64,000 bases of DNA from Bacteroidaceae bacterium (GCA_017447625.1 JAFSNB010000044.1:1-64000); one strand, 5' to 3'; shown: positions 9,645 through 18,546, numbered from the stretch's first letter. Numbers and translations: made by a program. The notes: generated from the letters alone by a model not told the origin.

Positions 9645-10973
9645 ATGAACAGACATAAATGCCTACTGGCAATCCTATTTGCCGCAATCACTTTCACTTC
9701 GGCTGTTGCCCAGACCGGCGGCACCAACACCTCATATTCGCGTTTCGGACTCGGACTGATGTCGGACCAGTCGCAGGGATTCAACCGCTCCATGGGCGGC
9801 GTGGCCCAGGGCTTGCGCTCCGGAATCCGCGTGAATATGCAGAATCCTGCCAGTTATTCGGCCATAGACTCCCTGACATTTATCTTTGATGTCGGAATGT
9901 CGTTGCAACGTGCCTTTATGTCACAGGGCAATGTCAGACAGCGTGTGAACAACACCTCGTTCGACTATGTGAACATGGGTTTCCGTCTGGCACCGCATCT
10001 CGGAATGAGCATCGGATTCGTGCCTTATTCAGCCATCGGCTACTCGTTTACTAATGAACGCAAGGTAACTACAGATGCCTACACTCAGCAGAACGTAACC
10101 CAAACCATGACCCACAGCGGCGACGGCGGTCTGAATGAGATGTACGCAGGTGTGGGTTGGGAGCCTTTCAAGGGACTGAGCATAGGTGCGAACATAGGAT
10201 ATGTGTGGGGTAATCTGGATCACTACATGGTTCAGAGCTTCTCGGAGAACGGAACCGCGAACAGCAACTACAACTCTCTGAGCAACGCCTATATGAGCAA
10301 CATCAAGACTTGGAAGCTCGATGTGGGTCTGCAGTACAACGCCAAAATCGGTGAGGAAGACCACCTGAATATCGGCTTCACAGCTGGCATCGGACACAAG
10401 ATCCACAGTCCTGCCAACATGCTCCGATATATGGTAAACGGTGACACCATCACCCGTTCGGTGAAAAATGCTTTTCAGTTGCCCATGACTTATAGTGCCG
10501 GTGTCGCCTGGGGACATGCAGACCGCCTCACCGTGGCTTTGGACTACACCTACGAGGGCTGGGCTTCGTGCGTCACGCCGAGAATCATCGAGGGGCAGAC
10601 GAGCACAGATGTCAGATATGAGGTGGGGACGGGCGACTACAAGAACCGCCACCGCATAAACGCCGGACTGGAGTATTGCCCGTCGCGTTACCACCGCAGC
10701 TACGGCAAGCGCATCAACTACCGCTTCGGTGTCTTTTATGCCTCGCCCAACCTGATGATTAACGGGCAGTCAGGCCCCAAGGAGTTCGGCATCACCGCCG
10801 GTTTGGGCCTCCCGATTATGAATGTGATAAACCGCTCGTCGCAGGTGAACTTCGGTATCCAGTGGGTTCATCGCTCCCCGAGCGTCAGTTCTATGATTAC
10901 AGAGAACTATTTCCGCATAAATATAGGTCTGACCTTTAGCGAGTCTTGGTTTATGAAATGGAAATTCCAGTAA
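9645..10973 (+). CDS. Outer-membrane beta-barrel protein
   Basis: The 442-residue protein has a signal peptide ending at AVAQ23, followed by the Bacteroidota barrel start TSYSRFGLGLM. Alternating hydrophobic strands, many Gly-Tyr pairs and a C-terminal Phe-containing strand (FMKWKFQ) indicate an outer-membrane barrel. It starts 6 bases after coaX and ends 1 base before lptC. The position next to lptC suggests an envelope biogenesis role, but no transport function can be assigned. Confidence 0.8.
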   Translation: MNRHKCLLAILFAAITFTSAVAQTGGTNTSYSRFGLGLMSDQSQGFNRSMGGVAQGLRSGIRVNMQNPASYSAIDSLTFIFDVGMSLQRAFMSQGNVRQRVNNTSFDYVNMGFRLAPHLGMSIGFVPYSAIGYSFTNERKVTTDAYTQQNVTQTMTHSGDGGLNEMYAGVGWEPFKGLSIGANIGYVWGNLDHYMVQSFSENGTANSNYNSLSNAYMSNIKTWKLDVGLQYNAKIGEEDHLNIGFTAGIGHKIHSPANMLRYMVNGDTITRSVKNAFQLPMTYSAGVAWGHADRLTVALDYTYEGWASCVTPRIIEGQTSTDVRYEVGTGDYKNRHRINAGLEYCPSRYHRSYGKRINYRFGVFYASPNLMINGQSGPKEFGITAGLGLPIMNVINRSSQVNFGIQWVHRSPSVSSMITENYFRINIGLTFSESWFMKWKFQ

Positions 10974-10974
10974 G

Positions 10975-11604
10975 ATGAAACGTCAGACAGTCCTTTTCCT
11001 GTTCATAATCCACCTCTCTATTGCCTTCCTCTTCTCCTGCTCTCAGGCGCAGGAGCATTTAGCACCGGCCGTTGACCCCAACGACTCGCTGCCCTTTATG
11101 ACCTCTCACGGCATATCCAACCTCATCTCGGACTCGGGCATAATCAGTTATAAGATTGTGGCAGAAGACTGGGATATATATACCTCAGAACCCCAGCGAT
11201 GGACCTTCCTCAAGGGACTGTTTATGGAGAAGTTCGACTCAACCTTCCATGTAGAATGGCACGTGCAGAGCGACACCGCCTATTGCCATGAGAACCGCAC
11301 TTGGGAGCTGCGCGGACGGGTCGTTATCCTCAACCGCGAGGGTACGTTGTTCCGCTCGGAAGAGTTCTACTGGGATATGGACGCGCATCTGATCTGGTCG
11401 GACCTCTTCGTGCGCATCACCACCCCGGAGCGCGAAATAGAGGGTACGCGCTTCCGCTCAAACGAGGAAATGACAGACTGGCACTTCGACAACGCCGCCG
11501 GTGCCTTCCCCATGAGCGACACGCAAAACGAGCAGACAGACACCCTGCGCCGGCCGCAGACCGGCAAGGCCAAGACTGCGCCTCCAGGACACTTTGTTAA
11601 TTGA
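10975..11604 (+). CDS. lptC: LPS export protein LptC-like lipoprotein
   Basis: LptC bridges the inner-membrane LPS transporter to the periplasmic LptA chain. This 209-residue version has a lipoprotein signal (FLFSC, Cys22). The LptC/OstA-like beta-jellyroll holds the typical pattern GIISYKIVAEDWDIY, FLKGLFMEKFD, AYCHENRTWELRGRVVILNREGTLFRSEEFYWD. The polar tail may be disordered. Bacteroidota LptC proteins are often lipoproteins rather than single-pass proteins, which fits. It is in the coaX operon between the barrel and the CBS transporter. Confidence 0.88.
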   Translation: MKRQTVLFLFIIHLSIAFLFSCSQAQEHLAPAVDPNDSLPFMTSHGISNLISDSGIISYKIVAEDWDIYTSEPQRWTFLKGLFMEKFDSTFHVEWHVQSDTAYCHENRTWELRGRVVILNREGTLFRSEEFYWDMDAHLIWSDLFVRITTPEREIEGTRFRSNEEMTDWHFDNAAGAFPMSDTQNEQTDTLRRPQTGKAKTAPPGHFVN

Positions 11605-11626
11605 CGGGCCGATTTAAAATATAAAA

Positions 11627-12910
11627 ATGACTACAATAATAATAGAAATCATCATTGTGCTGCTTTTCTCGGGCTTCTTCTCAGGAATGGAGATTGCCTT
11701 TGTGTCCAGCAGCAAGCTCAGGTTCGAGATGGATCGGGCCGAGAGCGTCTGGGGCTCGCGTCTGGTCTCGGTCTTTTATGCCCATCCGAACAGTTTCATC
11801 TCGTCAATTCTTGTGGGTAACAACATCTCTCTGGTTATCTATGGCATACTGATGGCTAAGCTGTTGGACGTGGTTCTGCTCACCCCGATAGGACTAACCG
11901 GCGAGGCCAACGACTGGTTGCGACTGCTAATTCAGACGCTGATTTCCACACTTGTCGTATTGGTAACAGGGGAGTTCCTCCCGAAGACCATCTTCAAGAT
12001 TTCGCCAAACCGCACCCTCACGTTCTTTGCCCCGCTCGCATACCTGTTTTATATTCTGCTCTATCCAATAGCCAAGTTCACCAGCGGCCTCTCGAAACTG
12101 CTGCTGAGGATATTCGGACTAAAGGTGGCCCCCACAGACAGCGAGCAGGCGTTCAAGAAGGTTGATCTGGACTATCTCATTCAGTCGAGTATCGACCATA
12201 CAGAGAACGAGGAGGACATAACAGATGAAGTCAAGATTTTCCAGAACGCTCTGGATTTCAGCAGCTGCAAGGTGCGCGACTGCATAGTGCCCCGTACGGA
12301 GATTGTGGCTGTGGATATAAAAGATACGTTGGCGCACCTCCAGACCCTGTTTGTGGAGAGCGGATGCTCGAAGATTATTGTCTATGAGGAGGACATCGAC
12401 CACATTCTGGGCTATATCCACTCGTCAGAGATGTTCCGGCTGAAGCCGGATACGCCTTGGAGAGACCACATCCGCGACGTGGTTATTGTGCCTGAAACTA
12501 TGGTCGCAAAGAAACTTATGCAGATGCTTATGCAACAGAAGAAATCGCTCGCGGTCGTGGTTGACGAATTCGGTGGCACAAGCGGTATCTGCACCCTCGA
12601 GGACTTGGTTGAGGAGATATTCGGAGATATTGAGGACGAGCACGACCAGACCGACTATGTGGCGCGCCAGCTTCCCGACGGTGAATACGAGATCTCGGCA
12701 CGCCTGGAGATAGAGAAGGCCAATGAACTCCTCGGACTCGACCTGCCGGAGAGCGACGACTATCTCACCGTGGGCGGTCTGATTCTTCATGAGTTCCAGA
12801 GCTTCCCGAAACTGAACGAGGTGGTGAAGATAGGACATTTTGAGTTCAAGATAATAAAGAAAACGAATACAAAAATCGAGCTGGTTCGTCTGCATGTCAA
12901 TGACAGCTGA
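11627..12910 (+). CDS. CorC/HlyC-type CNNM-CBS membrane protein
   Basis: The 427-residue protein has an N-terminal DUF21/CNNM membrane domain (four hydrophobic segments within residues 1-150, motif FSGFFSGMEIAF), a CBS pair (about 205-330, motifs VPRTEIVAVD and VVDEFGGTSGICTLEDLVEEIFGDI) and a C-terminal CorC_HlyC domain (about 345-425). Relatives are linked to Mg/Co efflux; older annotations say hemolysin, but toxin activity is not implied. It ends the coaX operon, and a hairpin follows at 13002. Confidence 0.92.
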   Translation: MTTIIIEIIIVLLFSGFFSGMEIAFVSSSKLRFEMDRAESVWGSRLVSVFYAHPNSFISSILVGNNISLVIYGILMAKLLDVVLLTPIGLTGEANDWLRLLIQTLISTLVVLVTGEFLPKTIFKISPNRTLTFFAPLAYLFYILLYPIAKFTSGLSKLLLRIFGLKVAPTDSEQAFKKVDLDYLIQSSIDHTENEEDITDEVKIFQNALDFSSCKVRDCIVPRTEIVAVDIKDTLAHLQTLFVESGCSKIIVYEEDIDHILGYIHSSEMFRLKPDTPWRDHIRDVVIVPETMVAKKLMQMLMQQKKSLAVVVDEFGGTSGICTLEDLVEEIFGDIEDEHDQTDYVARQLPDGEYEISARLEIEKANELLGLDLPESDDYLTVGGLILHEFQSFPKLNEVVKIGHFEFKIIKKTNTKIELVRLHVNDS

Positions 12911-13001
12911 TTTCTGACACACTAAAGACCCAAAAAGAGACAAAAAACGCACTTCGGAGGGCAATAATTGAGGCAAACAGGCCACTTTTTGCTAAACTTT
13001 A

Positions 13002-13020
13002 GCCCCTTTGGGGCAATTTT
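13002..13020 (+). terminator. Terminator after CBS transporter gene
   Basis: GCCCC and GGGGC arms around a TTT loop, followed by AATTTTC. Confidence 0.6.
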
Positions 13021-13055
13021 CGGGCGAAAGTGGCGGCAGTTTCATAAATAATCCG

Positions 13056-13063
13056 TACCTTCG
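13056..13063 (+). promoter_or_regulatory. -7-like element for ppiD
   Basis: TACCTTCG departs from TAnnTTTG by one base and lies 54 bases before the ppiD ATG. Confidence 0.5.
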
Positions 13064-13117
13064 TGCGCTTTTAGCGTAAATACAGAGACAAATATAATTA
13101 AAATCATAAAAAACAAC

Positions 13118-15274
13118 ATGGCAACATTACAGAAAATCAGAAGCAAAGGCGCACTCCTGCTCATTGTGGTGGGTCTGGCCTTGTTTGCCTTTATCGCCGA
13201 GGAAGCTGTTCGCTCACTTTCCTCTTCACAGAACGAAAGCCGTCAGCGCATCGGTAAGGTTTATGGCAAGACCATCAACATTCAGGAGTTCAACGACATG
13301 GTTGACGAATATGTCAACGTGGTTAAGTTCTCTTCCGGTCAGGACAACCTGACAGAGCAGCAGATGCAGCAGATCCGCGACGAGGTGTGGGATACATTCG
13401 TGCAGACCCAGCTCCTCGAGCATGAGGCCGAAGAGCTTGGCCTTCAGGTTACCGACGCAGAAATGCAGGACATTATCACCACGGGCCAGAACCCGATGCT
13501 GCGTCAGACTCCGTTCGTGAACCAGCAGACCGGCACCTTCGACGTGCAGACCCTGCAGAAGTTCCTCACCGACTACAAGGCTATGCAGGCACAGCCCAAC
13601 CAGCCCGCCGAGGCCGTGAACTACTACCGTCAGCTCTATGCTTACTGGCAGTTTGTGGAGCGCAACATCCGCAATCAGGTGCTCGCTCAGAAGTTCAACG
13701 CCCTGCTTGGTCACGCTTTCATCGCAAACAACGTGCAGGTGGAGCGTAACCTCGAGGCTAAGGCCGATGAGAAGGAGGCTTTTGTTGTTGCCGTTCCTTA
13801 CAGCAGCATCAAGGATGACGAAATCCAGGTTGACGACAAGGAAATCACCGCCAAGTACAATGAACTGAAGGAGGCCTTCCGCATGATGCAGGGCGTTCGT
13901 GACCTGAAGTATGTTGATGTTCCGGTTAAGGCAAGCAAGGCCGACCGCGAGCAGCTCAGTGCTGAGATGGCTGAAATCGCAGCTCAGATGGCTACCGGCG
14001 AGGACATCGCCAGCATAGTTCGCAAGAGCGGCAGCACCGTTGCCTACAGCGCCGTTCCTGTACGTAAGGCTGCTCTGCCTTCTGACATCGCCCGCGAGCT
14101 CGACTCTATGGCAGTCGGCGCACAGAAGGGCCCGTATGTTAACACCGCAGACAACAGTCAGAACATTATCCGCCTCATGGCAAAGGTTTCTCTGCCCGAT
14201 AGTATCCAGATCCGTCAGATTGGTGTAGCTGGTGTCGATGAGGCTGCTAAGAAGACTGCCGACAGCATCGTAGTTGCTCTCGCAGCAGGTGCTCCCTTCG
14301 ACTCCATAGCAAAGAAGTATAACCAGGCAGGTGCAGAGCAGTGGATTACCTCTAAGGACTACGAGCGTTCTGCTCTGGACGAGAACAATGTGAAGCTTAT
14401 TCGTGCCATCAACGCTCAGGCTGCCGGTACAACCCAGCAGGTGACTCTTTCTAACGGTATCCTCATCGTGAATGTTCTTGACCGTAAGGGTGCTGTGGAT
14501 AAATACGACGTAGCTGTCGTGAAGCGTCCTATCGAGTTCTCCAACGAGACCTTCAACAAGACTTACAACGACTTCGCTCAGTTCGTTGCCACCAACAAGA
14601 CCATCGAAGACATCGAGGCCAACGCCGTGAAGAGCGGTTATATGGTTCAGCAGCAGCCGGGCATCCCCGCCAACATCCACAATATCGCAGGTATCGCATC
14701 CACTCGTGAGGCTCTGCGCTGGCTCTTCAGTGACGACCGCGAGGTAGGTGAGGTCAGCGATGTCTATACCTGTGGAAACAACGACCATCTGATGATTGTT
14801 ATGCTTAGTGGCATCCACGAGGGTATGTATCGTGACCTGGAGACCGTGAAAGATTATCTCCAGTCGGAGGTTATCCGCGACAAGAAAGCCGGCAAGATTA
14901 TGACCAGTATGGCTTCAGCTTCCAACTTGGCTGCTGCCGCTAAGATTGCTGGTGCTCTGCCAATGGACACCGTTCGTCACATCACCTTCAACGCTCCCGT
15001 ATTCGTCCAGTCTGTAGGTGCCAGCGAGCCTGCTCTTGCAGGTGCTGTCGCCAAGACAGCCAAGGGCGGTTTCGTGGCTGGTGTCAAGGGTAACGCCGCT
15101 GTCTATGCTCTGCAGGTGACTGCCGAGAACAAGAAGGCTGCCCAGGCAGACGACGCTGCAAAGAAGGCAGAACAGTCTCAGATTTCCTCTCAGGCTATGC
15201 AGGCTGCTAACCGCTACATGCAGGAGCTTTATCTGAGAGCTGACGTTAAGGACAACCGTCATCTCTTCTACTAA
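13118..15274 (+). CDS. ppiD: PpiD-like periplasmic folding factor
   Basis: The 718-residue protein has a short cytoplasmic N-terminus, one transmembrane helix (about 13-29: LLLIVVGLALFAFIA), a SurA/PpiD N-terminal chaperone region (about 40-220) and a parvulin-like segment in the middle. A long coiled C-terminal part, rich in Ala/Lys/Gln, follows. It is expected to be anchored in the inner membrane and assist folding of exported proteins. Peptidyl-prolyl isomerase activity cannot be judged by eye. It has its own promoter-like element and a strong terminator, so it is likely a separate transcript. Confidence 0.88.
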   Translation: MATLQKIRSKGALLLIVVGLALFAFIAEEAVRSLSSSQNESRQRIGKVYGKTINIQEFNDMVDEYVNVVKFSSGQDNLTEQQMQQIRDEVWDTFVQTQLLEHEAEELGLQVTDAEMQDIITTGQNPMLRQTPFVNQQTGTFDVQTLQKFLTDYKAMQAQPNQPAEAVNYYRQLYAYWQFVERNIRNQVLAQKFNALLGHAFIANNVQVERNLEAKADEKEAFVVAVPYSSIKDDEIQVDDKEITAKYNELKEAFRMMQGVRDLKYVDVPVKASKADREQLSAEMAEIAAQMATGEDIASIVRKSGSTVAYSAVPVRKAALPSDIARELDSMAVGAQKGPYVNTADNSQNIIRLMAKVSLPDSIQIRQIGVAGVDEAAKKTADSIVVALAAGAPFDSIAKKYNQAGAEQWITSKDYERSALDENNVKLIRAINAQAAGTTQQVTLSNGILIVNVLDRKGAVDKYDVAVVKRPIEFSNETFNKTYNDFAQFVATNKTIEDIEANAVKSGYMVQQQPGIPANIHNIAGIASTREALRWLFSDDREVGEVSDVYTCGNNDHLMIVMLSGIHEGMYRDLETVKDYLQSEVIRDKKAGKIMTSMASASNLAAAAKIAGALPMDTVRHITFNAPVFVQSVGASEPALAGAVAKTAKGGFVAGVKGNAAVYALQVTAENKKAAQADDAAKKAEQSQISSQAMQAANRYMQELYLRADVKDNRHLFY

Positions 15275-15310
15275 TCCGATATCGTTCGTCCTTATATATT
15301 ATTAATAAGG

Positions 15311-15321
15311 TACGCGCGCGT
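15311..15321. repeat. Alternating purine-pyrimidine tract (TACGCGCGCGT)
   Basis: An alternating GC run between ppiD and its terminator. Similar tracts beside TATATA-like words occur at about 22821, 28430 and 43994. Confidence 0.5.
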
Positions 15322-15328
15322 AGATAAC

Positions 15329-15360
15329 GCCCCGTTGACAAATGTCGGCGGGGCTTTTTC
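15329..15360 (+). terminator. Rho-independent terminator of ppiD
   Basis: A GCCCCG/CGGGGC stem with an inner TTGACA/TGTCGG pairing, followed by TTTTT. Confidence 0.88.
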
Positions 15361-15413
15361 TTAAAAAACGTAAATCATAAGGCCGAAAAGATACAACTTA
15401 TCAAAATTCCCAT

Positions 15414-15421
15414 TATCTTTG
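15414..15421 (+). promoter_or_regulatory. -7 promoter element (TATCTTTG)
   Basis: It matches TAnnTTTG and lies 43 bases upstream of the NTF2-like gene. Confidence 0.65.
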
Positions 15422-15464
15422 TGCCTAAATTTAAAATACCGACATAGAATAACTAACCTAAAAG

Positions 15465-16091
15465 ATGAATACTCAACTGATTCTGAAACGTCCCGTCCAC
15501 GTCTCTCACGAGAATCGTCTGGAGAAAGAGGCTGTACGCCGAGTACTCACATTCGAGCGCTTCTGCCGCGACAACGCACTTTGGGAAGCAATGCGCACTT
15601 GTTATATTGACGAGTCTTATGTACACACTTCTTGGTTCCACGGCTCCGGACCGGACTTCATCGAAGCTCTGTCCAAGAACCCGTCGCGCGCACCGCATCA
15701 CATCCACTCCATACTTGTGTGGACACATGGAAACCGCTCCGTGGCTATCATGGAAACCACGCTGGAGCAGCGTCACAACATCAATGAGGTGCCCGTGGAT
15801 CTCGTTATGGACGTGCAGATACTCTATCGTCTCGTGCGTTTGAACGGTGAGTGGTATGTGGCTGGATGGACCACCATCTACGAGAAGGATAACCTTATCC
15901 CCGCATATCCGACAGATCGCATCAACCTGCATCCCTCAGATTTCGCACACTACCGTCAGGCTTGTCAGTGTCACGCATACATTCAGGACATCGACGGCGC
16001 AGTATGTTATCAGGATCAGCCCGGTCAGGATCGTCCCGAGACCGTTGACAAACTCTACGAAGAGGCCGATAAATGGCTCCTTCACGGATAA
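15465..16091 (+). CDS. NTF2/SnoaL-like protein
   Basis: This is a 208-residue cytoplasmic protein with no signal peptide. The N-terminal 150 residues look like a SnoaL-type NTF2 cone. An early helix (EAVRRVLTFERFCRDNALWEAMRTCY) is followed by the DESYVHTSWFHGSGPDFIEAL turn, then beta-strands with IHSILVWTHGNRSVAIMETTLEQR and YRLVRLNGEWYVAGWTTIYEKD. The last 50 residues are Cys/Gln-rich with no known domain. The fold accommodates small ligands, but no substrate is evident. It is monocistronic, with its own promoter and a strong terminator. Confidence 0.65.
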   Translation: MNTQLILKRPVHVSHENRLEKEAVRRVLTFERFCRDNALWEAMRTCYIDESYVHTSWFHGSGPDFIEALSKNPSRAPHHIHSILVWTHGNRSVAIMETTLEQRHNINEVPVDLVMDVQILYRLVRLNGEWYVAGWTTIYEKDNLIPAYPTDRINLHPSDFAHYRQACQCHAYIQDIDGAVCYQDQPGQDRPETVDKLYEEADKWLLHG

Positions 16092-16113
16092 AGCTCAAAT
16101 AGAATTTGTTAAA

Positions 16114-16150
16114 GCCAGAAGAAGACCCACATGGGTCTTCTTCTTTTGGC
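16114..16150. terminator. Bidirectional terminator hairpin
   Basis: A long stem, AGAAGAAGACCCA with TGGGTCTTCTTCT, extends to GCC/GGC at the base. It lies between the convergent NTF2-like and patatin genes and can serve both. Confidence 0.85.
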
Positions 16151-16177
16151 TTATGGGTTTTATGGGTCTAATGTGCC

Positions 16178-17101
16178 TTATATGTTTTCTCGTATTTGGG
16201 GGCTTACTCCCAGTCTAATAGAAACTACTCCCCTCCCTTCCGGGAGGGGCAGGGGGGAGAGTCTGTTTTTTATTTCTTTGATTCTTCGTTCCGCCACAGC
16301 CCGCCCCATATCATAAACCCGCTGCATCTCAGCTGGGTCGTGGCTTATGTGGCCTATCGGCAGCGCACTCTCAGGTCGAATCACGATTGTGTGGCCTTGA
16401 AGTTCGGCCTCGCGGACATATTCGGTCTGAGCGTTGTACATCTCGTGGCGGTGGGCAGCGGCTTCTATGAAACGCGGGTATTTCCGCAGACCGGACAGTC
16501 GCATCGCTGGCACGAACTTGTTGGGGCGCTTCACATAGCCTTCGGGCTGAGTCAGAACAACTACGTTGCGCTCATAACCCGCTTCCTGAAAGAACTTCAG
16601 AGGAATACTGTCAGCTATACCTCCGTCCAACAGCACATGGCCCCCCAACTCAACCGGGCGAGAGCACAGGGGCATGGAAGCGGAAGCTCGAATCCAGTCG
16701 AATGTCTCGTCACCCCCTTCGTTCAGCTGCTTATAAACGGCCTCTCCTGTGTTCAGGTCGGTGCAGACCACGTAGAACGCAGTCGGATTCTTCTCAAAAG
16801 CCTCATTATCAAATATGTCGTACTTATTTGGAACTACATGATATGCGAATTTGGCGTTGAAAAGGTCGCCCGTAGTCAACAGTGACCACAGACTGCAATA
16901 TCTCCTATCGCGTGCAAACCTCTGATTATACCTCAGAGCGCGACCCGCCTGCCTGCTTTTGTAGTTGCAGCCGAATGCAGCTCCGGCGGACACTCCCACG
17001 ATGCCGTCGAACTCCACGCCAGCCTCCATCAGCACGTCCATCACTCCCACACTGAACAACCCGCGCATCGCGCCCCCTTCAAGTACAAGTCCTGTCTTCA
17101 T
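16178..17101 (-). CDS. Patatin-like phospholipase
   Basis: The 307-residue acyl hydrolase has no signal peptide. The oxyanion-hole motif GGAMRG is at residues 9-14, the nucleophile elbow GVSAG follows at 36-40 (Ser38), and the catalytic Asp sits in LLDGGIADSIP near residue 160. A Ser-Asp dyad acting on lipid acyl esters is the family chemistry. The last 28 residues (from LSPLPLPEGRG) are encoded by a G-rich dispersed repeat plus flank, so the natural C-terminus was probably near KEIKN and has been extended. A TACCTTTG element at 17121-17128 supports the start. Confidence 0.9.
   Translation of the reverse strand: MKTGLVLEGGAMRGLFSVGVMDVLMEAGVEFDGIVGVSAGAAFGCNYKSRQAGRALRYNQRFARDRRYCSLWSLLTTGDLFNAKFAYHVVPNKYDIFDNEAFEKNPTAFYVVCTDLNTGEAVYKQLNEGGDETFDWIRASASMPLCSRPVELGGHVLLDGGIADSIPLKFFQEAGYERNVVVLTQPEGYVKRPNKFVPAMRLSGLRKYPRFIEAAAHRHEMYNAQTEYVREAELQGHTIVIRPESALPIGHISHDPAEMQRVYDMGRAVAERRIKEIKNRLSPLPLPEGRGVVSIRLGVSPQIRENI
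16226..16264. repeat. G-rich hairpin repeat, copy 1
   Basis: A CCCCTCCC/GGGAGGGG hairpin followed by a G-tract and GAGAGTCT. It encodes the C-terminal tail of the patatin protein. Confidence 0.85.
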
Positions 17102-17120
17102 TTCTTTTCCATTACCACTG

Positions 17121-17128
17121 CAAAGGTA
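17121..17128 (-). promoter_or_regulatory. -7 promoter element for patatin gene
   Basis: The minus strand reads TACCTTTG, 20 bases before the ATG. Confidence 0.7.
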
Positions 17129-17130
17129 TG

Positions 17131-17270
17131 CAATAATCTTTATTTCACAAGCCGATTTAGACTTTTTTATATAAAAGTAAAGCCTCTCACCGATAATGGA
17201 ATGAGGCTTTTAAATAGAGCTATTCTGTAATTTCTAGACTTTGCTACCAGGTGAAGAATAGTTCAGGCAT
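17131..17270 (-). pseudogene. Remnant copy of the barrel gene 3' end
   Basis: This segment aligns with 17718-17850. Both share AATAATCTTTATT, ACAAGCCGATTTA, an AAAGCCTC hairpin, and ACCAG.(C/T)GAAGAATAG, which in the intact copy encodes the last residues and stop of the barrel protein. Only the tail survives here, so a tandem paralogue was probably deleted. Confidence 0.55.
17179..17211. terminator. Terminator-like hairpin in remnant copy
   Basis: AAAGCCTC pairs with GAGGCTTT. It is homologous to the hairpin at 17763-17794 but has no intact gene. Confidence 0.55.
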
Positions 17271-17381
17271 CAACTCACGAAAAGACAAAAATAGTTCAAA
17301 AAAGGATAGGATTTGAGATATACCCTTAAAAAAATGCGTTATATTGTATAATATTCGCTTGGAAAAGTTCTAGGGAAGTAC

Positions 17382-17407
17382 AAAGCGTTGCAACACTGCA
17401 ACGCTTT
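17382..17407. repeat. Perfect inverted repeat (AAAGCGTTGCA arms)
   Basis: Eleven-base arms with an ACAC loop. It is a possible terminator or element end in the gap. Confidence 0.5.
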
Positions 17408-17529
17408 CAATTGACAGTTGACAATTGACAGAAGATTCGACCATGGACATTTCATCTGTTCATGGTGTATTATGCTTTAGACCTTGGAGTATAATGGTTT
17501 TGACCATGATGTACAATTAAAAAGCCCTT

Positions 17530-17625
17530 GGTGGGTAATTAAATTCTCGACGTGGATTCTTGGATTCTCGGCCTGGATTTAATAATCCACGGCGTGGATT
17601 ATTAAATTCGTGGCTTGGACTTATT
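17530..17625. repeat. CGGCGTGGATT-type degenerate repeat cluster
   Basis: Variants of CGACGTGGATT, CGGCCTGGATT, CGGCGTGGATT and GTGGCTTGGACT recur at about 20-base intervals. They include a perfect palindrome around AATAATCCACGGCGTGGATT. The function is unknown. Confidence 0.55.
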
Positions 17626-17762
17626 TCCCTGCGGCCCTTGGAATAAGTCTCATTGGCCCCTCGTTTACGGCACAAAGATACGAAATAAATCTGAATTTTG
17701 CAAATTTGAGGCTTACAATAATCTTTATTACACAAGCCGATTTACACTTTTTTTTAACTAGA

Positions 17763-17794
17763 AAAGCCTCTCTCCAACAATGGAAAGAGGCTTT
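17763..17794 (-). terminator. Terminator of envelope operon
   Basis: AAAGCCTCT pairs with AGAGGCTTT 34 bases past the barrel gene stop. The following minus-strand sequence is T-rich. Confidence 0.75.
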
Positions 17795-17827
17795 GTAATA
17801 GAGTTATCTTGTGATTTCAGGAATTGG

Positions 17828-18535
17828 TTACCAGACGAAGAATAGGTTTCCTCCGATAGTATTGAACACTGGCGAAGTTGTCCATCGAGAATGCTGGAAG
17901 CCAAACTGAAAACCAACATGGCGACCAGCAACTCCGAATCCAAAATTCAAGTGGCCGCCGAAGTTGTAGTTACTGCTTTCATAGGAATACACTTTAGTTC
18001 CACCTGAATATCCTTCCTTTTCCATTCCGGGACCAAATGCGCAGGGACTGATTTGAGCTCCCAAATACATATACCATATGGCTTTTCTTGATCTCGGATT
18101 AAAGTTCAGACGGATACGTGCTGAAAGGTTGGCTATGTCAAGATAAGTCGTAGTTACTTCTTCCATACGGCTATAATAGGAAGAGCCACTATTATTATAG
18201 TATTCGGCTCCTGTCCCTGACACATATATACCTACACCGAATTCTGCAGTCCATCGAGGCGTTTGGCTACGGCCTAATCCTGTTGTGATAATAAACGCTC
18301 CACCAACGGTATAGCCAGGAGACCTCATTTCCAAATCGTTTTTGGTTTCAAATACACTGGCACCACCTCCTACAGAGAAGCCTAATTTGGTTCTTTTATA
18401 GGTTACGTCACCAGAGCTCGTGTCGCCGTAGAAAGCACTAGCGTCATATCCACCCCCTTCTTTGCCATTGTCCTGTGCAGAAGCGGAAACGGAACATGCT
18501 ATGGCGATTAACAGAGATAGAAATATCTTTTTCAT
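17828..18535 (-). CDS. Outer-membrane beta-barrel protein
   Basis: The 235-residue protein has a signal peptide ending at SASAQ21. A Gly/Ser/Tyr-rich linker is followed by amphipathic strands (KLGFSVGGGASVFE, WTAEFGVGIYVSG, LDIANLSARIRLNF, YNFGGHLNFGFGVAG, HVGFQFGFQHS) and an aromatic C-terminus (LFFVW). This pattern suits a small PorT/OmpA-like barrel. It is the last gene of a five-gene operon starting near 20470 and lies 11 bases after the beta-propeller lipoprotein gene. The function is unknown. Confidence 0.75.
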   Translation of the reverse strand: MKKIFLSLLIAIACSVSASAQDNGKEGGGYDASAFYGDTSSGDVTYKRTKLGFSVGGGASVFETKNDLEMRSPGYTVGGAFIITTGLGRSQTPRWTAEFGVGIYVSGTGAEYYNNSGSSYYSRMEEVTTTYLDIANLSARIRLNFNPRSRKAIWYMYLGAQISPCAFGPGMEKEGYSGGTKVYSYESSNYNFGGHLNFGFGVAGRHVGFQFGFQHSRWTTSPVFNTIGGNLFFVW

Positions 18536-18546
18536 TGCTCTCTACA

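Larger units (their letters stand above)
17102..17827. other. 726-base gap with decayed duplication and repeats
   Basis: There is no convincing gene here. The gap holds the patatin promoter, a shortened second copy of the 3' end and terminator of the downstream barrel gene (17131-17270), an 11-bp-arm hairpin at 17382-17407, TTGACA words, a CGGCGTGGATT repeat cluster (17530-17625) and an orphan TATCTTTG -7 element at 17673-17680 on the minus strand. A 72-codon ORF across the repeats is not protein-like. Confidence 0.6.

Noticed and set aside
11627..12910. Hemolysin annotation for the CBS-domain protein
   Set aside because: The CNNM-CBS-CorC architecture points to metal transport; toxin activity is not supported.
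13226..14818. 530-codon open frame antisense to ppiD
   Set aside because: It mirrors the codon pattern of the real gene, has Leu/Val/His-rich composition and no recognisable motif; ppiD on the other strand is clear.
17517..17735. 72-codon minus-strand open frame
   Set aside because: Its peptide repeats (NPRRE-like) only reflect the underlying DNA repeat.
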